Part shown: positions 18,117 through 22,985 of the stretch, in pieces
Layout of the letters: each line of letters opens with the position of its first letter
Position numbering within the stretch: the stretch's first letter is position 1
DNA from: a virus
DNA length: 26,757 bases
Virus record (IMG/VR): IMGVR_UViG_3300025096_000107
Coordinates: 1 to 26,757 of that record
Direction: 5' to 3' (one strand)
The notes under the pieces: model-generated
Told to the model about the DNA's origin: nothing
The model's database searches: none
The model's input: only the letters and a program-made list of their open reading frames with translations
Made by a program: the position numbers and the translations under genes

Positions 18117-18277
18117 TGTTAATTAATTTGGTTTGTATTTGTTTACTGTCTTACGCGCATAAAATTTTTTGATCATTTGTTGTGGTCTCTCCCACCGTCT
18201 AGACGGCAAAGGGTATCCTCGTAAGGGCCGATGCCAATGCAGAAGAGGTCCTACTCTGAGGTGCCTCTTCCACTGAT
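18117..18277 (-). promoter_or_regulatory. Structured leader and probable phage promoter of the capsid gene
   Basis: 161 nt without a gene, the longest such gap in the window. In minus-strand order it holds: a hairpin with 7-bp arms GAAGAGG/CCTCTTC (18242 to 18270) that has no U-tract and so is not an intrinsic terminator; a 12-bp perfect palindrome CCGTCTAGACGG (18195 to 18206); the sequence GGGAGAGACCACAAC (18179 to 18193); then an A+T-rich stretch up to the ATG without Shine-Dalgarno. T7 phi10 transcripts begin GGGAGACCACAAC, so an 11-nt block (GAGACCACAAC) is shared at the equivalent genomic place. I infer a phage RNA polymerase start near 18193 and a possible RNase III-type processing hairpin upstream. 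The promoter sequence itself cannot be confirmed from one copy. Confidence 0.5.
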
Positions 18278-18445
18278 TCAGCTGACTAAAGCTTCCTCTA
18301 AAGAATTGTAATCTACCTCCTCATCTACTCCTGGTGGTTGAAAATCACTAGGTAATGTATCAGGAGGATCTTTAATATCTACTTTATCAGGAGAATATTG
18401 TACAGGGTGTGCAACCCCAAATCCTCCTGTATTTTGTTGTGCCAT
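18278..18445 (-). CDS. 55-residue acidic hypothetical protein upstream of the capsid gene
   Basis: A short ORF from ATG 18445 to TGA 18278. It starts MAQQNTGGFGVAHPVQYSPD and continues proline- and aspartate-rich to the acidic end VDEEVDYNSLEEALVS. It begins 3 nt after the beta-barrel gene stop, a spacing typical of this genome. It shares the opening residues MAQQ and a following N/G-rich run with the MCP (MAQQATTANANG), which may reflect a common expression or virion-sorting context or chance. No known domain, membrane segment or signal peptide is seen. Function unknown. Confidence 0.6.
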   Translation of the reverse strand: MAQQNTGGFGVAHPVQYSPDKVDIKDPPDTLPSDFQPPGVDEEVDYNSLEEALVS

Positions 18446-18448
18446 AAA

Positions 18449-18817
18449 TTAGAAGCTATATTTAGCGCCGAGCTTAGTACCCCATGACTTATCATCATCG
18501 TCATCTTCAGGTGTTAATACTGAAATCTCACCGTAAATATTGAGTTTTTCCCCAGCATTTACACTGAGTCCAGTCTTAGCGGATAGTCTACTATCAGTAT
18601 CGGCATCACCTTCGTCAGCTACGATGGCTGGGCCTCCCTGAACATAATATCCGAATGTATCATTACCACCTTCGAAGCCGACGTGAAGGTCTGTCGTGCG
18701 GTTGTCGTATTCAGATCCGGTATAACCGGCATTCGATTCGACGTTCACGTAAGCGCCGGCGAAAGCAGGAGCGGTCGCGAATGAGGTGGCAGCGAGGGCT
18801 AGTGCTAGTCTTTTCAT
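18449..18817 (-). CDS. Secreted outer-membrane beta-barrel-like protein
   Basis: 122 residues with a clear Sec signal peptide (KR, then hydrophobic LALALAATSFATAP and an AFA|GAY cleavage site near residue 21). The mature part alternates polar and hydrophobic residues: AYVNVESNAGYTGSEYD, TTDLHVGFEGG, FGYYVQGGPAIV, SRLSAKTGLSVNA, LNIYGEISVL. It ends GTKLGAKYSF with terminal Phe and aromatic at position -3, the signal recognised by the BAM machinery. It therefore probably folds as a small outer-membrane barrel in the infected Gram-negative host. Similar small barrel-like proteins occur in cyanophage genomes; their role is not established. An acidic EDDDDD loop precedes the last strand. It lies between scaffold and MCP, in the late operon. 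The 5' third looks richer in G+C than its surroundings. A minor virion component is the main alternative. Confidence 0.75.
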   Translation of the reverse strand: MKRLALALAATSFATAPAFAGAYVNVESNAGYTGSEYDNRTTDLHVGFEGGNDTFGYYVQGGPAIVADEGDADTDSRLSAKTGLSVNAGEKLNIYGEISVLTPEDDDDDKSWGTKLGAKYSF

Positions 18818-18829
18818 TGTTAATAAAAT

Positions 18830-18889
18830 TTAAATAGTTTTCGTGTAAGGCACGCCGCGATACTTGAGTGTTACTTGCTTTTTTTGCAT
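18830..18889 (-). CDS. 19-residue peptide with KYRGVPY motif (DUF4278-like)
   Basis: ATG 18889 to TAA 18830 encodes MQKKQVTLKYRGVPYTKTI. A GGAG (18897 to 18900) lies 7 nt before the ATG, one of the best Shine-Dalgarno sites in the window. The core LKYRGVPY resembles the (L/V)xYRGVxY motif of DUF4278, a short domain common in cyanobacterial proteins, which would fit a cyanophage. The frame is also open upstream to an ATG at 18934 (a 34-residue form starting MIPHHG), but that ATG lacks a comparable ribosome site. It lies 12 nt before the beta-barrel gene. Function unknown; being so short, expression needs confirming. Confidence 0.55.
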   Translation of the reverse strand: MQKKQVTLKYRGVPYTKTI

Positions 18890-18904
18890 TGGTTTTCTCC
18901 AGTA

Positions 18905-18960
18905 CCACACCCCCGTTCCATGGTGTGGAATCATGCGTCCAATTAAGGATGAACGGACGC
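18905..18960 (-). other. Paired hairpins upstream of the KYRGVPY peptide
   Basis: Two adjacent inverted repeats: GCGTCC/GGACGC (arms 18935 to 18940 and 18955 to 18960) and CCACACC/GGTGTGG (arms 18905 to 18911 and 18922 to 18928). Neither is followed by a U-tract on the minus strand, so they are not simple terminators. They sit just above the Shine-Dalgarno of the 19-residue ORF and could act as a processing site, an mRNA stabiliser or a translation control element. Confidence 0.5.
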
Positions 18961-18972
18961 GGCGTATGTAAC

Positions 18973-19068
18973 CTAATAAGTTTTAGGTTTCTTTTTTGAT
19001 GCTGCTTTCTTTGCTGCAGCTTTACCCTTAGCTGTGTAAGGATATTTCTTTCCGTTTACTACAGGCAT
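18973..19068 (-). CDS. 31-residue lysine/alanine-rich basic peptide
   Basis: ATG 19068 to TAG 18973 encodes a peptide that starts MPVVNGKKYPYTAKGKAAAK and ends in alternating Ala and Lys (KKAASKKKPKTY). Short basic peptides beginning M-P-V-V-N-G-K-(K/R)-(Y/F)-P-Y-T are, from memory, recurrent in marine cyanophages and other marine phages near head genes, so I regard it as real. It starts 2 nt after the scaffold stop. Net charge is strongly positive and no acidic residue is present, suggesting binding to DNA, RNA or an acidic partner; that is inference. Confidence 0.7.
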   Translation of the reverse strand: MPVVNGKKYPYTAKGKAAAKKAASKKKPKTY

Positions 19069-19070
19069 AG

Positions 19071-19910
19071 TTAGAATTCTACATTAGGTGATCTTTCTAA
19101 TTTCTTCATGATATCTTGTCTGTAAGCAGGATCATTATCATAACGTTTATCACTCATTGCTGCAACGACTTCTGCTTGACTACGGAATATATTTGTAGTC
19201 TCCTTTGGTGCTGATCCTGTTACCATTGTCTCTCCTGTTGTACCGGTATCATCTTCATATCTATATTGAAGTGCTTGTATTGCAAAGAAACAAGAGAGGG
19301 GATCACCTCTACCCATTACTTGATCAAACATCTCAGTCTCATTTTCATCAAGATTATCCTTTGCCCAGTTTAACATATTACTATATTCTTGTGGACCACC
19401 AGCTACTTCTTGAAGTTCTTTAATGTCTTCTTTAGATAGTTCCCTTTGTGGAGTATAGTTGTTCTCAACATTTTGACGATATGATAAATGCATATTAACT
19501 AACTCTTCATTAGATAACGCACTTAATTTATTTGTAGTATCGTCTGTGTATTCAGACTGAGCTTCTTCCCAAAGTTTTTCTAATAAAGAATAATCCTCAT
19601 CAGCTACTGTTTTTTCTTTCTCTTCTTCTTCTTCTTTCTCCTCTTTAGGTTCATCAGAATCTTCAGGTTTTTCTACCTCTTCATCTTTTACTTCAGGAGT
19701 TTCTTCAGTAGTATTATCTCCAAGCTTCTGTTGTAATTGAACATAAGCTTTTTCTAACTCTTCAGCATTCTTATATTTTCCAGCTAATAATTGCTCCTGT
19801 TGTTCTACAAGTTTAGTACCTACTTCCAAGGAATCTTGTTCATCAGCTGTTAGATTCTCAGTTGTTGATACAGTATCAGGACTATTATTATAAGTCAGTG
19901 TTTCTGCCAT
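19071..19910 (-). CDS. Capsid assembly scaffolding protein (T7 gp9-like)
   Basis: A 279-residue very acidic, helical protein between portal and MCP, the T7 gene 9 place. It guides procapsid assembly and leaves before DNA packaging. The segment at about residues 42 to 64 (LAGKYKNAEELEKAYVQLQQ) is typical of phage scaffolds. Residues about 66 to 105 are almost all E, K, D, T and P (EEKEEEEEKEK), a disordered linker. The C-terminal helix ends IMKKLERSPNVEF, basic as expected for the capsid-binding tail of scaffolds. It is spaced 2 nt from the portal gene and 2 nt from the 31-residue peptide. Confidence 0.88.
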   Translation of the reverse strand: MAETLTYNNSPDTVSTTENLTADEQDSLEVGTKLVEQQEQLLAGKYKNAEELEKAYVQLQQKLGDNTTEETPEVKDEEVEKPEDSDEPKEEKEEEEEKEKTVADEDYSLLEKLWEEAQSEYTDDTTNKLSALSNEELVNMHLSYRQNVENNYTPQRELSKEDIKELQEVAGGPQEYSNMLNWAKDNLDENETEMFDQVMGRGDPLSCFFAIQALQYRYEDDTGTTGETMVTGSAPKETTNIFRSQAEVVAAMSDKRYDNDPAYRQDIMKKLERSPNVEF

Positions 19911-19912
19911 AA

Positions 19913-21520
19913 TTATTCAATGGGTGGTTGTTGTTGTTCTGGTTGGCCTCCTAACTCAGCGTTTAGTTGAGGATTTTTACTAGGATCATTCATAGGTGCA
20001 TTAGCCATTGCAGCAGTTTGTTTAGTCATTTCTAACTGTTGTTCCTGTTGCATCTGTTGTTGTTGTTGCCCCTGTACCTCTTCCATACTCTTGACAAGGT
20101 TCAGTACATCAATACCTTGAGCCGCAGCTAATCGTTTAACTACTTCTTCAGGGTTAATATAAGTTGCAATTGCTTCTGGACCCATTGTACCTGCAATAGT
20201 TTGTAAGAATTGACCAAGTGCTTGTACATCTTGACCTCTACCGAGGGAGTTAATACCTGCTACAATAGTAGGTTTAACTAATTTCTTAGGTATCCTGGGT
20301 ATGTCACCAGATTTTTGGAACACACTAAGTTTACGATTCAAGTATGGTACTAAGAATTCTACAGTAAGTAAACTGAATAGTCCACCTAACTGTTGTTCTA
20401 ATTCCATCTGAGTCATTCTAACTTCTTCAGCAGTAGTTCTTTCACTCTGTCTAACATTCATTATTAAGAATGCATCAGCAAGTCTACCTTCTAATGTCTG
20501 CATCATCTGTAAAGCTGTACCAAAGTCAGCAGTTTTACCAACTTGTACTACACCTATATCATCAGGTCTACCCTGAACGATCGCACCGTTACCTGCCTTG
20601 GCCAGGGTGGCTGGTTTAGTGGTGCTTGAGGGTGATACTACAAAAACAACTTTAGCGGCTGCTGCAGAGCCTTCTACGATGGCCTGAGAGAGTGCCTCAA
20701 GAGACTTGAGATCTCCTATAAATTGACCAACTCTACCTCGTCCATAATCTTCTCCGTCAACAGTGTTGAATCTTAGTGGTAACCAAGGTGTTGTATCTGC
20801 AGGTGCTTTACCTACAGAGTTCTTAAGTCTATGGCCATATACTTCTTGATGCCATAAGAATCTATTATTCTCACGTGTTATATGAGTATAGACATCACAC
20901 TCTTTACTTTCTGCATCAGTAGTATCACCATAACCTTCATCGTTAGGACTTGTTTCTACTCCTTCTTTATAATCTTTAGGAAGCATCCCTTCGATTAATT
21001 GTTTATTGATCCTTTCTTTGGTTACTATTTCAATTACTTCGCCATTACCATCTCGTTCTACTACGTAACGATTGAAGGGATAAAGTTTTAAACCTGTCTT
21101 ACCCATGTAAATTAGAGCGTTACCACCTACAACTAAATGTTGTAAGGCTTGGTGTACTACTACACGATCATCCGAAGCTGCTATAGCTTCAAGTATGGTA
21201 CGCTCAATTTTTGCAAAGGATAAGTCAAGTTCAGATTTTATCTCAGCATCAAACTCTTCAACAAGTTGTGACTCATCTAACTGTAGTTTAAAGAAACTGG
21301 TTTGAGGAGGTAGTAGAGCTAACATCAATTTAGATGCTAGAGTGACTACCCCTTTCGCGCCAACACTTTGCCATGGTGTAGATAAGTTTTTCATCCCTTT
21401 GGAATACTCTTCCTGTCCTCTTATCAAATAAGGGAGAGTAAGTTCTGATGCTTCTTTCGCTTCGTTTAGAAACTGGGAACGCTGTGTACTTAAATAGTCA
21501 TACCTTGTTTTGGCTGACAT
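19913..21520 (-). CDS. Portal (head-tail connector) protein, T7 gp8-like
   Basis: 535 residues, practically the length of T7 gp8 (536). It forms the dodecameric portal vertex used for packaging and for joining the tail. Recognisable stretches are the N-terminal helix RYDYLSTQRSQFLNEAKEASELTLPYL, the LSTPWQSVGAKGVVTLASKLMLALLPP segment, the VVGGNALIYM strand, and the crown/tunnel region NVRQSERTTAEEVRMTQMELEQQLGG. The C-terminal 70 residues are very Gln-rich (EVQGQQQQQMQQEQQLEMTK), continuing the glutamine bias of the preceding ORF. Codon choice and spacing match the neighbours. No Shine-Dalgarno is obvious. Confidence 0.94.
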   Translation of the reverse strand: MSAKTRYDYLSTQRSQFLNEAKEASELTLPYLIRGQEEYSKGMKNLSTPWQSVGAKGVVTLASKLMLALLPPQTSFFKLQLDESQLVEEFDAEIKSELDLSFAKIERTILEAIAASDDRVVVHQALQHLVVGGNALIYMGKTGLKLYPFNRYVVERDGNGEVIEIVTKERINKQLIEGMLPKDYKEGVETSPNDEGYGDTTDAESKECDVYTHITRENNRFLWHQEVYGHRLKNSVGKAPADTTPWLPLRFNTVDGEDYGRGRVGQFIGDLKSLEALSQAIVEGSAAAAKVVFVVSPSSTTKPATLAKAGNGAIVQGRPDDIGVVQVGKTADFGTALQMMQTLEGRLADAFLIMNVRQSERTTAEEVRMTQMELEQQLGGLFSLLTVEFLVPYLNRKLSVFQKSGDIPRIPKKLVKPTIVAGINSLGRGQDVQALGQFLQTIAGTMGPEAIATYINPEEVVKRLAAAQGIDVLNLVKSMEEVQGQQQQQMQQEQQLEMTKQTAAMANAPMNDPSKNPQLNAELGGQPEQQQPPIE

Positions 21521-21522
21521 AA

Positions 21523-22071
21523 TTATACGTTAGTTGATTGATCTTGAATTGTCATTGGATTCATAGGACCAGCTGATCCTAGACTTGGTTGTGGTCTTTG
21601 GAACCATCTATTACCATAGTTGCTAGACTGAGGTACTACACTCACTGGTCCTCTAGCTGCTCGTTGTTGAGAGAAGTTCATCTGAGCCTGTTGATGTGCT
21701 TGAGATGCGTTGAACTGTTGTATCTGTTGTTGATAAGCAGCAGCTTGTTTGTCCCAATCAGCTTGTCGTTGTTGCTGTTGTTGTTGGAACATCTGCATCA
21801 TCTGTTGACCTTGATTCTGTTGCTGTTGGAATGGTGATCCTTCTCCACCTCCTTGTTGGAACTGCTGGAACTGGTTTGTAAGTTCCTGAATTCTTGCATC
21901 TTGTTCCTTAAGTCTACGACGATACTTCTTATTGTACTTCTTATTGTACTTCTTAAAGTACTTCTTGTACTTCTTCTTCCACTTTTTCTTTGCCTTTTTC
22001 TTCATGTAATCGGCGCGGACCTTGTGATACTTGACTGGGTTAAGTTCCCTCCAATTCCTTTTCCATCCCAT
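21523..22071 (-). CDS. Lysine-rich then glutamine-rich low-complexity protein, function unknown
   Basis: 182 residues with two contrasting halves. Residues 4 to 55 are extremely basic, with a tandem four-residue theme (KKYNKKYNKKYRRR) encoded by imperfect 12-bp repeats. Residues 56 to 140 are a Q-rich segment (FQQQQNQGQQ, FQQQQQQRQ) that begins with a probable coiled coil (LKEQDARIQELTNQFQQFQQ). The C-terminal tail has P, S, N and the motif YGNRWFQRPQ. It sits 2 nt upstream of the portal gene, so it is co-expressed with head genes. The basic arm suggests nucleic-acid binding, perhaps a head-associated or packaging-related protein. I do not recognise a named family. Confidence 0.75.
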   Translation of the reverse strand: MGWKRNWRELNPVKYHKVRADYMKKKAKKKWKKKYKKYFKKYNKKYNKKYRRRLKEQDARIQELTNQFQQFQQGGGEGSPFQQQQNQGQQMMQMFQQQQQQRQADWDKQAAAYQQQIQQFNASQAHQQAQMNFSQQRAARGPVSVVPQSSNYGNRWFQRPQPSLGSAGPMNPMTIQDQSTNV

Positions 22072-22084
22072 TTAATATATTCTC

Positions 22085-22288
22085 CTATGAATAATTTCGT
22101 TTGTTTGTATCGTTGATACGGCTCCGAAGCCATTCAACTACATCCCTCTGACCTGCTCTATACATGATAGCAGGTAATTGTTCTTTAGGATGTGGGTTAA
22201 CGGGTGGGAATTTTTCCTCCATCTCTAAGAGGATGGAGTCTAGGTTCGGACCTAGTAAAGGTTCAAGCGTATTGGGGTAGGTTGACAT
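22085..22288 (-). CDS. Small conserved hypothetical protein (67 residues)
   Basis: Starts at ATG 22288, 26 nt inside the end of the RNR beta gene, and ends 13 nt before the basic/Gln-rich ORF. The second half (HPKEQLPAIMYRAGQRDVVEWLRSRI) is a helical motif that I have seen repeated in small phage proteins that end in a YxAGQRxVVEWL pattern; no function is attached to it. Its overlap with the end of nrdB and its position at the junction of metabolic and structural genes suggest translational coupling. No catalytic or membrane features are visible. Confidence 0.7.
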   Translation of the reverse strand: MSTYPNTLEPLLGPNLDSILLEMEEKFPPVNPHPKEQLPAIMYRAGQRDVVEWLRSRINDTNKRNYS

Positions 22289-22985
22289 TGCTATGCTCGA
22301 AGAAAGCTGGCATCCTAGCGGTCTTGGTTGAAATTAATTCAGGCGCACGGCCTTCATACATTAATCGATCGCTGACATCCAGCCAGAATTTTTTATCCAA
22401 ATATTTACAGGTAGTATTTATACCTAAAGGTTCCATAATCCAGTTAATGGTGGCCTTCCTAAGTTTATCCAAAGATTGACTAGGAGATAAGCCCAACTCG
22501 TGACATACAAGGCTATGAGAGGCCACGTGTATTTGTTCGTCTCTAGAGATGTCGGCGCTGACAGTACGAGTAGCAGCGTCACCGTTAAAACGAAAGAAGG
22601 GAAGAAGGCAGAAAAATATTGCACGTTCGGCTATTAATGCTTTTAATACTGTGTGATCTGGATGATCTATCCAGGCTGATCTGAGTCTGAGGGCTTCTGA
22701 TTCAGCCGTAGGGTTAACCCCAACTGAATTAGCAATGTACCCAAGAGCAAGGTCATGGTTTATCTCGTCTTTAGCATTTGATTCAAGGAGTTTGCGGGCG
22801 TTATCTGGGACACCCTTTTCAAGTGCCTCAGTAATAAACGCTCCAACTGGTAACTCCATATGACGTATTGCGAGAGCACGCTTGATGGTTTCTTCAGCCC
22901 CTTCACGGCATACTCCCTTTGTTCCTTGGACTGGTGTCCATTTTCTTTTTCTTTCTAATAGTGTTGTATAAGGATGTTTTCTCAT
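22263..22985 (-). CDS. nrdB: Class I ribonucleotide reductase beta subunit (P-SSP7-like, radical Tyr replaced by Leu)
   Basis: A 240-residue, highly helical ferritin-like protein that should make the radical used by the alpha subunit. Visible dimetal motifs are E74-I-N-H77 and E150-Q-I-H153 (two ExxH), E120 on the helix between them, and a possible first ligand E44. D149 precedes E150 as Asp237 precedes Glu238 in E. coli NrdB. The residue four after H77, where E. coli NrdB has the radical Tyr122, is Leu81; the nearest tyrosine is Y83. The protein is shorter than E. coli NrdB (375 residues). The C-terminus PAFFEHSNVNLPQYA could be the alpha-binding tail. A beta subunit of this kind was recognised late in P-SSP7 and proposed as part of a new class I subclass. 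The ATG overlaps the nrdA stop (TAATG). Confidence 0.82.
   Translation of the reverse strand: MRKHPYTTLLERKRKWTPVQGTKGVCREGAEETIKRALAIRHMELPVGAFITEALEKGVPDNARKLLESNAKDEINHDLALGYIANSVGVNPTAESEALRLRSAWIDHPDHTVLKALIAERAIFFCLLPFFRFNGDAATRTVSADISRDEQIHVASHSLVCHELGLSPSQSLDKLRKATINWIMEPLGINTTCKYLDKKFWLDVSDRLMYEGRAPELISTKTARMPAFFEHSNVNLPQYA

Noticed and set aside
18242-18270. Hairpin downstream of the 55-residue ORF as an intrinsic terminator
   Set aside because: The 7-bp stem has a 15-nt loop and is followed by TGCATTGG rather than a U-tract, so RNA processing or structure is more likely than termination.
18117-18277. tRNA or other known RNA gene in the MCP leader
   Set aside because: No cloverleaf, T-loop GTTCRA-type sequence or anticodon arm can be formed from the hairpin and palindrome; the parts fit a promoter and leader better.
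18711-18908. 65-residue minus-strand ORF overlapping the beta-barrel signal peptide
   Set aside because: It runs through the signal peptide region in another frame and encodes an Arg/Ser-rich sequence without pattern; the signal-peptide gene and the 19-residue ORF explain the region better.
22424-22624. 66-residue hydrophobic minus-strand ORF that looks like a membrane protein or holin
   Set aside because: It is nested out of frame in nrdB over codons for conserved ferritin-like helices; it has no ribosome site, and its apparent hydrophobic profile is a by-product of the helix codons.
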